Assembly (NCBI GenBank): GCA_040878005.1
Contig: JBBDMW010000037.1
Span: 1-19,325 of the forward strand
DNA length: 19,325 nt
Origin: JBBDMW01 sp040878005
GTDB taxonomy: Bacteria > Chloroflexota > Dehalococcoidia > Lucifugimonadales > Lucifugimonadaceae
Direction of reading: 5' to 3'
In this document: in pieces, positions 7,957-14,124 of the stretch
Layout of the letters: each line of letters begins with the position of its first letter
Numbering within the stretch: the first letter of the stretch is position 1
Notes under the pieces: generated by a model
What the model was told of the DNA's origin: nothing
Database searches by the model: none
Seen by the model: only the letters and a program-made list of their open reading frames with translations
Position numbers and translations under genes: made by a program

Positions 7957-8226
7957 CTACCTGCGCAGGCCAAGCTTGCTGACGATGGCACGGTAGCGCG
8001 GCACGTCCTCCTGGTAGAGGTAGTTCAGCAGGCGGCGGCGGCGGCCCACCAGCTTCAGGAGACCACGCCGGCCGGCGTGGTCATGCTTGTGCTGGCGGAA
8101 GTGCCCGGTAAGCTCAGCGATCCTGGCAGTCAGGAGGGCTATCTGTACCTCTGACGAACCAGTGTCTGTTTCGTGCGTGCGGTGCTGCTCAACAACTGCG
8201 GCTCGTGTCGACTGATCCAAGTTCAA
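7957..8226 (-). CDS. rpsO: 30S ribosomal protein S15
   Basis: Primary 16S rRNA-binding protein of the small subunit. Family signatures are HETDTGSSEVQIALLT near residues 17-32, then a basic run including HKHDHAGRRGLLKLVG, and the C-terminus YRAIVSKLGLRR. The frame is open further upstream to 8334, but starting at TTG 8226 gives exactly 89 residues, the family's standard length. GGAG lies 4 bases before it. A second TTG two codons later is an alternative. It is the first gene of the rpsO-pnp-dapB-asd-dapA cluster. Confidence 0.95.
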   Translation of the reverse strand: MNLDQSTRAAVVEQHRTHETDTGSSEVQIALLTARIAELTGHFRQHKHDHAGRRGLLKLVGRRRRLLNYLYQEDVPRYRAIVSKLGLRR

Positions 8227-8230
8227 GAAA

Positions 8231-8280
8231 CTCCGTTCAACGGATCGGGAAAGGAGGGTTCTCCCTTTAACGATATATCG
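8231..8280 (-). promoter_or_regulatory. Possible structured rpsO leader
   Basis: Immediately upstream of rpsO, on the minus strand, CCGTTGAACGG (8233-8243) can fold on itself, and its right arm overlaps the GGAG ribosome binding site. Before it, AAAGGGAG and CTCCTTT can pair with one bulge, and CGATATATCG (8271-8280) is a 10-bp palindrome. S15 represses its own translation through leader structures in several bacteria. That this leader does the same is inferred. Confidence 0.3.
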
Positions 8281-8334
8281 GACCCCGCAAGGCCCAAGCC
8301 CACTCCAATAATCATAGAGGTAAAAGGATACCAC

Positions 8335-8725
8335 GCCACCGGCACGGAAGGCCGCGCCTCACATGCAATGACCGGGACCCATGGCATGCCGCCCCCGGTC
8401 GGTGCGAGGTCCTTTTGTGCGGAGCAGTGATGCAGATGAACCCCGGAGACGTATATGCCTTCAATGGTTCATGGTGCGGCGTTTACGGTTTGAAATGCCC
8501 ACTTTGATTCTCATAGTTTCCAACAAGGTTGTGTAAAGAGGTTGAAATCGGGGAGGAAAACTACCTTGACACTGGAGAAAGAGCCCGAATAAGATGACAA
8601 CTGCTTCGCCACCGTTCGGTTGGTGGTATAGGCGCGTTACGTTTGTCTGAAATCATTGCCCGCAATTGTAGCTGGCTGATTCGGGAAGACAGGTATTTGA
8701 GATAAGAAATGGAGGACGGGGCCAA
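8335..8725. other. Divergent intergenic region between rpsO and collagen-like gene
   Basis: About 390 bp separating the two divergent genes. It contains the plus-strand promoter candidate at 8566-8595 and, on the minus strand, a possible -10 hexamer TATGAT (8311-8316) for rpsO without a good -35. A 25-codon plus-strand frame (8430-8507) has a GGAG site but no family. Nothing else is recognisable. Confidence 0.5.
8566..8595 (+). promoter_or_regulatory. Sigma-70-type promoter for the collagen-like gene
   Basis: Perfect -35 TTGACA (8566-8571), 18-bp spacer, and -10 TAAGAT (8590-8595, 4 of 6 consensus). It would start transcription near 8602, about 124 bases upstream of the collagen-like ATG. 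The glmU promoter candidate has the same layout (TTGACA, 18 bp, TAGGAT), which strengthens both. Confidence 0.55.
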
Positions 8726-9298
8726 ATGACAGGTCTGCTCCGGAAGAGGTTAAAGGCCTTCTTCCTGATTTCTGCGATGGTTGCCCTCGTCGCAGCGATT
8801 TCATGCTCCGGCGATCAGGGTCCGGTAGGCGCACAGGGCGAAGCAGGCGCCCCTGGCGCACCCGGTGAACAAGGTCCACAGGGTGAGCCAGGATCCCAGG
8901 GTCCTCCAGGCCCTCCGGGCTCTCCAGGCCCAGAAGGACCTGATGGCCCAGAGGGACCTCCCGGACCTGCCGGGTCAGCTTCATCGCTGATTGTTCACGA
9001 TGGGTCTGGAACTGTGGCGGGGGCTGTCGAACTGAAGGGTTTGACAGACACCACGCTGGATGTCCTTGGGTTCGGCTTTGATGAAGGCGAGCGCGTCAGC
9101 ATCACGTCCAGGCCTCGCGGCTTTGATGTGCTGCTCGGCGAGGCTGAGGCCAACGCCGCTGGCGGATTCCGCGCCACCATCATCCTGCCTGACTCCTTCG
9201 AACTGGAGAATGGCCCGTTCACCGTGGAGGCAAGCGGTGACATGGGTTCGCTCGCCAGTGGTGGCTTTTTGCTGACTGACAAGGACCCGAACGACTAA
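8726..9298 (+). CDS. Collagen-like lipoprotein
   Basis: A 190-residue predicted lipoprotein. Residues 1-26 form a signal peptide with a basic start (LLRKRLK), a hydrophobic core (11-25) and a lipobox ending at Cys27 (AAIS-C). Residues 29-82 are 18 uninterrupted Gly-X-Y triplets rich in Pro, Glu and Gln, so a short collagen-like triple helix is likely. This implies a trimer on the cell surface. Residues 87-190 have a beta-rich, Gly-spaced composition resembling an Ig-like or small adhesin domain, without a clear family. The ATG has GGAGG 10 bases upstream. The gene has its own promoter candidate and a strong terminator, so it is monocistronic. The role is unknown. Adhesion, surface spacing or self-association are plausible. 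Confidence 0.92.
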   Translation: MTGLLRKRLKAFFLISAMVALVAAISCSGDQGPVGAQGEAGAPGAPGEQGPQGEPGSQGPPGPPGSPGPEGPDGPEGPPGPAGSASSLIVHDGSGTVAGAVELKGLTDTTLDVLGFGFDEGERVSITSRPRGFDVLLGEAEANAAGGFRATIILPDSFELENGPFTVEASGDMGSLASGGFLLTDKDPND

Positions 9299-9323
9299 TT
9301 CAGGTCTCACCTGGCAGTTTTGA

Positions 9324-9365
9324 AAAAAAGACGGCCCCGGGTTTAAATCCGGGGCCGTCTTTTTT
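9324..9365. terminator. Strong bidirectional terminator
   Basis: A 17-bp perfect stem (9324-9340 with 9349-9365) around an 8-nt AT-rich loop. It has an A-run on the left arm and a T-run on the right, so it can end transcripts from both directions. It lies 26 bp past the collagen-like gene stop. From the other side it backs up the hairpin after the CorC/HlyC-like gene. Confidence 0.93.
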
Positions 9366-9472
9366 GTTGCCCATATAAAGTTTACAGGTCAACTACGGCA
9401 TGAGAATTTCCCAGTGAATTACACCGGCTTGCCAGCGATGGTCATTCCTTAAAATGACGGGGTCTCAATAAT

Positions 9473-9523
9473 TGGCACGCCTTGGAATGATTGGCCGTCT
9501 GCAAATCATTCCAAGGCGTGCCA
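9473..9523 (-). terminator. 20-bp perfect inverted repeat after the CorC/HlyC-like gene
   Basis: The arms at 9473-9492 and 9504-9523 are exact complements over 20 bp, with an 11-nt loop. It starts 17 bp past the stop of the minus-strand gene. On that strand it is followed by AATTATTG, a poor U-tract. It most likely ends the glmU transcript or protects its 3' end, but a binding site for a dimeric protein cannot be excluded. Confidence 0.6.
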
Positions 9524-9540
9524 GCACAATGCGGCGGCGA

Positions 9541-10791
9541 TCAGGCCGAGGCTGGCTGGCGTTTCTCTACACGGACCCGTCGTATACGCCGGCCAACGGT
9601 GGACTGCACTGTCACTTCAATACCATCCACCTGCACCCGGTCTCCGGCCGTGGGCATTTTTCCAAGTTCGCGATAAACGAGGCCTCCAACGGTGTCGAAC
9701 CCGTTCGCTTCTATGCCTATGCCAAGGGCCTGGTTGAGCGCGTCAATGGACAGGCCGGCATCAGCAATGGTCACTGTTTCGCTGACCCTTTCGAGCTCAG
9801 GCTCATCAACGTCAAACTCGTCTTCAAGCTCGCCGACGATCTCCTCTATGAGGTCAGTGACGGTGACGAGGCCTGAGACTCCGCCGTACTCATCTATCAC
9901 TACGGCAATGCTGGTGCGGTGTTGCTGGAACTCCTGGAGCAGGCGCTCCAGGCTTTGTGACTCCGGCACGAAGATGGCCGGGCGGGCCAGGCGCTTGGCG
10001 AGTCCTTCCGGGGGTTCGCCCTTTTCCATCGCATTGAGCAAGTCACGGGCGTAAACCACGCCTTCGATATTGTCGAGCGAGTCCGTATAGACCGGGATTT
10101 TGCTGTACCCGCCCACAGCCATGAGGTCAGCAATTGCGCCAGGCTCGGATTCCACCGGCGCCGCGACCACGTCCACCCGTGGGCGCATAATTTCCCGGAC
10201 CTTAACGGTGTCCATGCGGAGGATGCCGCGGATCATGCGCAGTTCCTCTTCATCGGCAGGTATCCGCGCCTCTTCCAGGAGGCCCAGTCCTTCCTTGATG
10301 GCTGCGCTTACTTCTTCTCCGCGATCGTCATCGGAATTGCGTCCCGTAATGACAGACGCCAGCCATGCGGTGCCGGGCAGGCTGGATACGGCCGAGAATG
10401 TCCAGGCTGACGGCGCCAGGACTACGCGAAGGAAGTTGCGGTAGCGGTGTGCCACCCACGCGGCAATGGCGTGAAGAAAGGTGCGGCCAAGGATGGCGAC
10501 GATGCCGCCCACGATAAGGCCATCCACGTCCAGCCCACCGGGAGTCGACATACCGCCCGCTATGCCCAGCGCTGCAGCCACAAGAGACGCGGCCTGGAAG
10601 CCGCGGATGAGAACGACTGCGCGGGGATCGAGATATCGGGGGGCGACATCTTCATCCTGGTTGCCATTCGGCTTGGCGGCGGCCATCATGCCCGAACGGC
10701 TCCCGTACACGAACGAGGTTAGCGTGGCCACCAGGTGGACCGCTGCGGCGATGCCAACCGCGGCCCATGGGACCCACGTCTCGGGGATCAT
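9541..10791 (-). CDS. CorC/HlyC-family CBS-domain membrane protein
   Basis: Membrane protein of 416 residues of the hemolysin C/CorC (UPF0053, CNNM-like) group, whose members are linked to magnesium or cobalt efflux. Hydrophobic segments occur at about 8-30, 58-80, 90-113 and 121-147, the expected transmembrane block. A pair of CBS domains follows (about 203-255 and 268-325), with IMRPRVDV at the start of the first and the family signature VIDEYGGVSGLVT (298-310) in the second. Residues 340-412 form the C-terminal CorC_HlyC domain. ATG 10791 has an exceptionally long Shine-Dalgarno match. The transported ion cannot be read from the sequence, and old 'hemolysin' names should not be taken literally. 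It lies 85 bp downstream of glmU on the same strand, with a hairpin (10816-10844) in the gap, so the two probably share a transcript. Confidence 0.92.
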   Translation of the reverse strand: MIPETWVPWAAVGIAAAVHLVATLTSFVYGSRSGMMAAAKPNGNQDEDVAPRYLDPRAVVLIRGFQAASLVAAALGIAGGMSTPGGLDVDGLIVGGIVAILGRTFLHAIAAWVAHRYRNFLRVVLAPSAWTFSAVSSLPGTAWLASVITGRNSDDDRGEEVSAAIKEGLGLLEEARIPADEEELRMIRGILRMDTVKVREIMRPRVDVVAAPVESEPGAIADLMAVGGYSKIPVYTDSLDNIEGVVYARDLLNAMEKGEPPEGLAKRLARPAIFVPESQSLERLLQEFQQHRTSIAVVIDEYGGVSGLVTVTDLIEEIVGELEDEFDVDEPELERVSETVTIADAGLSIDALNQALGIGIEANGFDTVGGLVYRELGKMPTAGDRVQVDGIEVTVQSTVGRRIRRVRVEKRQPASA

Positions 10792-10792
10792 T

Positions 10793-10804
10793 GGATCACC
10801 TCCT
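10793..10804 (-). promoter_or_regulatory. Full-length Shine-Dalgarno site
   Basis: On the minus strand AGGAGGTGATCC precedes the ATG at 10791 by one base. It is a 12-base complement of the usual bacterial 16S rRNA 3' end. The AGGAGG core sits 7 bases from the start codon, the optimal distance, so this fixes the start of the CorC/HlyC-like gene. Confidence 0.9.
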
Positions 10805-10876
10805 GCGTGGGCCCAGGCAGGACCGGAAATATGCCGGACCTGCCGCTTCGTCTACTATCAGGATCGTCTGAGTTAC

Positions 10877-12253
10877 TCATTGGTCCTTCTCGCCTTCTCC
10901 TGCGATACGTTTTCTGATTGATCGCGCAGGAACCCCGGCGACTGTCTCACCCGCGGGCACATCCCGGTTCACTACTGAACCTGCCCCGGTCCTTGCATCC
11001 CTTCCCACCTCAACGGGCGCCACAAGCATCGTGTCCGACCCGATAAGTGCCCCCTCCCCGATCACGGTCCGGTGCTTATCCCTACCGTCAAAATTACAGG
11101 TCACCGTTCCTGCGCCTATATTCACGTTTCGGCCCAGGTCAGCGTCGCCCACGTAGCTGAAGTGGCCCACATGAACGCCCGGTCCGACCCTGCTGTTCTT
11201 TATCTCAGCAAAGTTGCCAATGTAAGCGCCTTCCGCAACTTCGGTGCCAGCACGCAGCCGGCTGAATGGGCCCACCGATACGCCTGCTCCCACTATCGCC
11301 CCTTCTATATAGGAAGAGATCACACGGGCTCCATCACCAACCCTGCAGTCTGCCAGGACGCTGCCGGGACCGATTTCACAGTCTTCGCCAACGGTGGTGG
11401 AGCCACGAAGGTGCGTACCTGGCAAAATCACGGAGTCCTGCCCAATTGACACGCCGGCATCTATATACGTGGTGGCTGGGTCCCGGATGGTCACACCTTC
11501 ACACATCCAGTGGCGCCGTATGCGGTCTTGCATTGCCTGCTCTGCCCGGGATAGCTGAACGCGGTCGTTGATGCCCAATGCCTCTTCAGGACTCTCGACC
11601 CTCACCGCCGCCGATCGTCCCTGCGATGACGCCAGCGCCAAGAGGTCAGTCAGGTATAGCTCACCTGACCGCGAGGCGCGCACTTTGGGCAGGGCGTTCC
11701 AGAGCCAGGTTGCATCGAAGCAGTACCAACTGGTGTTGACCTCGTCTATCTGGCGGGTCTCTTCATCAGCCTCGGCTTCCTCGATTATGGCAACAGGCTC
11801 GCCTGATCCGTTCCTGCGGACGCGCCCCATGCCTTTCAGAGGAACATCACGTGCAGTGAGCACCGTCATGGCGGCGTTGCTTTCCAAGTGTTCCGACATC
11901 ATGCGCTGAATGGTCTGGACACGGATCAGCGGCATATCCCCAGCCCCAACGACGATTGATGCAGCATCGCCGGCGGCAACTCGAGCGGACAGCACAGCAT
12001 CGGCAGTGCCGCGCTGATCTTCCTGAACCGCTATGAGAGCATCGTCTCCGGCGGCAGAGATGAACGGTGGGGACTCTGCCAGGGCAGGCGAGGCAACAGC
12101 CACCAGCCGCTCCACACCAGCCGCGCGCATGGCCATTGAAACGTGCTGCAGCATGGGGATGCCACAAACTTGGTGGAGGGTCTTTGGGAGCCTGGAACGC
12201 ATCCTGACGCCTTTGCCAGCGGCCAGGACCACTCCGGCCCAAGTCAAACCCAC
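10877..12253 (-). CDS. glmU: Bifunctional GlmU: UDP-GlcNAc pyrophosphorylase / glucosamine-1-phosphate acetyltransferase
   Basis: Cytoplasmic enzyme making UDP-N-acetylglucosamine, the precursor of peptidoglycan. The 458 residues match the family. The N-terminal uridylyltransferase domain (1-230) has LAAGKGVRMRSRLPK (10-24), QEDQRGTADAV (77-87) and the metal-binding GDMPL (105-109). The C-terminal left-handed beta-helix (about 255-440) has hexapeptide repeats and the acetyltransferase signature with YIGNFAEIKNS (344-354), GHFSYVGDA (363-371, with probable catalytic His364) and NIGAGTVTCNFDG. GTG 12253 is the earliest possible start because an in-frame TAA lies 9 bases upstream. AAGGA lies about 10 bases before it. 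It is the first gene of a pair with the CorC/HlyC-like gene. The long leader, with its promoter and hairpin, suggests regulation. Confidence 0.96.
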   Translation of the reverse strand: MGLTWAGVVLAAGKGVRMRSRLPKTLHQVCGIPMLQHVSMAMRAAGVERLVAVASPALAESPPFISAAGDDALIAVQEDQRGTADAVLSARVAAGDAASIVVGAGDMPLIRVQTIQRMMSEHLESNAAMTVLTARDVPLKGMGRVRRNGSGEPVAIIEEAEADEETRQIDEVNTSWYCFDATWLWNALPKVRASRSGELYLTDLLALASSQGRSAAVRVESPEEALGINDRVQLSRAEQAMQDRIRRHWMCEGVTIRDPATTYIDAGVSIGQDSVILPGTHLRGSTTVGEDCEIGPGSVLADCRVGDGARVISSYIEGAIVGAGVSVGPFSRLRAGTEVAEGAYIGNFAEIKNSRVGPGVHVGHFSYVGDADLGRNVNIGAGTVTCNFDGRDKHRTVIGEGALIGSDTMLVAPVEVGRDARTGAGSVVNRDVPAGETVAGVPARSIRKRIAGEGEKDQ

Positions 12254-12353
12254 GAGGTCTTAGTCCTTACCAGGAGCCAGCGCCAACGTTCCGCCAGACG
12301 ATTGCCCTTCATGCTTGATGCATCAGTACCGTGACGCCGCTCAGAAACAAAAC

Positions 12354-12395
12354 AAGCCGCTCTCTCACAACGCATTGCGGCGCAGAGGGCGGCTT
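12354..12395 (-). terminator. Terminator-like hairpin in the glmU leader
   Basis: The arms at 12354-12365 and 12384-12395 pair over 12 bp with one G-U (or T/G) wobble, around an 18-nt loop. Read on the minus strand, the stem ends GCGGCTT and is followed by GTTTTGTTTC, a T-rich tail. It lies between the promoter candidate at 12450-12479 and the glmU start, so it could be an attenuator. It could also stop stray minus-strand transcription from the tRNA side. Confidence 0.5.
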
Positions 12396-12449
12396 TATGT
12401 GTTCGGCAACATTATTAATGGCTGCATCTCGACCTATTCGGTCAACCTC

Positions 12450-12479
12450 ATCCTAAGGATACGCGGATGAAAGTGTCAA
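12450..12479 (-). promoter_or_regulatory. Sigma-70-type promoter for glmU
   Basis: On the minus strand, perfect -35 TTGACA (12474-12479), 18-bp spacer, and -10 TAGGAT (12450-12455). Transcription would start near 12443, giving a leader of roughly 190 bases before glmU. Confidence 0.5.
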
Positions 12480-12563
12480 GCCGGTGAACACAGGTACCGC
12501 CGCCGGCTGAGCGCCGCCCACTAAATCTGTGTTGGCCAAACGAGTATTTCACGAACCCTTTGC

Positions 12564-12569
12564 TATACT
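12564..12569 (+). promoter_or_regulatory. -10 element for the tRNA-Ser pair
   Basis: TATACT lies 11 bp before the first base of the first tRNA, a normal distance for a -10 box. No good -35 hexamer is visible 16-18 bp upstream. Confidence 0.4.
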
Positions 12570-12580
12570 TCCGAACGTTG

Positions 12581-12670
12581 GGAGAGGTGGCTGAGCGGTT
12601 GAAAGCGCCGGTCTCGAAAACCGGTATACGTGTATACGTATCGCGGGTTCGAATCCCGCCCTCTCCGCCA
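12581..12670 (+). tRNA. tRNA-Ser (anticodon CGA)
   Basis: A 90-base type II tRNA. The acceptor stem GGAGAGG pairs with CCTCTCC, the discriminator is G, and CCA is encoded. The anticodon arm is CCGGT-CTCGAAA-ACCGG, giving anticodon CGA (reads UCG). A long variable arm with an ATACG/CGTAT stem is typical of serine. The T arm is GCGGG-TTCGAAT-CCCGC. Confidence 0.96.
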
Positions 12671-12726
12671 GTTAAGGGCGCGCAGACTGCGTCTTTAATC
12701 GGCGGAGCGCTTCCCTGACTGTCCGT

Positions 12727-12818
<92 letters not shown>

Positions 12819-12917
12819 CAATCTTCTCTGGCTGGCGCCCCTGGCTCTACAACTCTGCATGAGCCGACTGACATTGCCAGCCCGCTACCGGGCAACGTGC
12901 CTTATCATCCTGCACCT

Positions 12918-14123
12918 ATGGAAGATCTCAAGTACTGGGTCGCGTTTCATCGCATATCCGGGCTGGGCCCTGTGCGGTTCGGCCGGCTCGAAGCCCATTT
13001 CGGCAGCATGGCCGAGGCGTGGGTCGCCGGACCCGGCGAACTGGCCGCGGCCGGCCTGGATCGGCGCACGGTTGCGGAGGTGGTGCGGGAACGACAGGGT
13101 ATTGACCCTGACATTGAGATGGAACGCCTGGAGAAGCAGCATGTGACGCCTCTCCACCTGCGTTCTCCCGGGTACCCTTCGCAACTGCGCGAAATCTATG
13201 ACCCCCCGAGCGTCATCTATATAAAGGGAGACATCACAGGCAGTGAGGACCGCTCGGTGGCTGTTGTGGGCTCCAGGCGAGCGACCCAGTATGGCCGCGA
13301 GATGGCCCGGAGGCTTTCGTATGACCTTGCCGCTGCAGGCGTGACGGTGATCAGCGGACTGGCCCGCGGCATCGATGGAATCGCCCACCAGTCAGCGCTT
13401 GAGTCAGGCGGACGGACGATGGCCGTGATGGGAGGTGGCCTCGATAGGATTTATCCTCCCGAGCACACCCAACTCGTAGAGCGTATCGTGGAGCGCAACG
13501 GCGCAATCATCACCGAGTATCCGCTGGGCATGCGGCCCCAGGCGCAGCACTTCCCACGGAGGAACAGGGTCATAAGCGGACTGTGCAGTGGTGTGCTGGT
13601 CGTAGAGGCAAATATGAAAAGTGGCGCCCTCCTCACGGTGAAGTGGGCGCTGGACCAGAACCGGGAAGTGTTTGCTGTTCCGGGCAGTGCCCTGTCTCCA
13701 AACAGCGAGGGGCCCAACTGGCTCATCCAACAGGGCGCCAAGCTGGTTGTAAGCTACAGGGACGTGATTGAAGAGTTGAACATAGCGGTCATCAGCCAAA
13801 CCGCCGCGGATGACCCGGATGACGAGACAGAGGCGAGTAATGGAGCATCCGTGGGTGGTTCACCGGTTGACAAAAGTCCCGCCAGCACTGATGAATTAAA
13901 TATAGAAGAACGAATTGCGAACTTCCTGGCCCATGCGGGAGGCCCAGCACACGTCGATGAGGTGACCAGGGCTGTGGGCCTGCCCGCGGCGATCGTTAGC
14001 TCCGGCCTTACAGTGCTGGAGCTGAAGGGCGTGGTCAGGCAGGTGGGACCCATGCAGTTCGCGTCAGATCCTGACCGGCCAGTGGTCAGGCCAGGCAATA
14101 GCAAAGTCAGGAGCCAGAATTAA
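12918..14123 (+). CDS. dprA: DNA-processing protein DprA (Smf)
   Basis: Cytoplasmic protein that loads RecA on incoming single-stranded DNA during natural transformation. It is also conserved in bacteria not known to be competent. The 401 residues start with a helical SAM/HhH-like region (1-65, GLGPVRFGRL). The Rossmann-like DNA-binding core follows (about 90-285), with VVGSRRATQYG (116-126), SGLARGIDGIAHQSAL (146-161), GGGLDRIYPPEH, FPRRNRVISG (212-221), VVEANMKSGALLT (228-240) and VFAVPGS. A poorly conserved acidic/Ser-rich linker (290-325) leads to a C-terminal winged-helix domain (330-390). ATG 12918 begins MEDLKYW, as in the family. GTG 12897, seven codons earlier, is possible, and neither has a clear ribosome binding site. 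It is followed almost directly by topA, a common dprA-topA arrangement. Confidence 0.95.
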   Translation: MEDLKYWVAFHRISGLGPVRFGRLEAHFGSMAEAWVAGPGELAAAGLDRRTVAEVVRERQGIDPDIEMERLEKQHVTPLHLRSPGYPSQLREIYDPPSVIYIKGDITGSEDRSVAVVGSRRATQYGREMARRLSYDLAAAGVTVISGLARGIDGIAHQSALESGGRTMAVMGGGLDRIYPPEHTQLVERIVERNGAIITEYPLGMRPQAQHFPRRNRVISGLCSGVLVVEANMKSGALLTVKWALDQNREVFAVPGSALSPNSEGPNWLIQQGAKLVVSYRDVIEELNIAVISQTAADDPDDETEASNGASVGGSPVDKSPASTDELNIEERIANFLAHAGGPAHVDEVTRAVGLPAAIVSSGLTVLELKGVVRQVGPMQFASDPDRPVVRPGNSKVRSQN

Positions 14124-14124
14124 T

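Larger units (their letters stand above)
12254..12580. other. Divergent region between glmU and the serine tRNAs
   Basis: About 330 bp with no gene. It holds the glmU promoter candidate (12450-12479, minus), a hairpin with a minus-strand T-rich tail (12354-12395) in the would-be glmU leader, and a -10 hexamer for the tRNAs (12564-12569, plus). A 22-codon minus-strand frame (12244-12312) overlaps the glmU start but has no ribosome binding site. Confidence 0.55.

Noticed and set aside
9473..9492. Sigma-54 promoter, because TGGCACG is followed by TTGG
   Set aside because: The spacing does not fit TGGCAC-N5-TTGC, and the sequence is one arm of a perfect inverted repeat.
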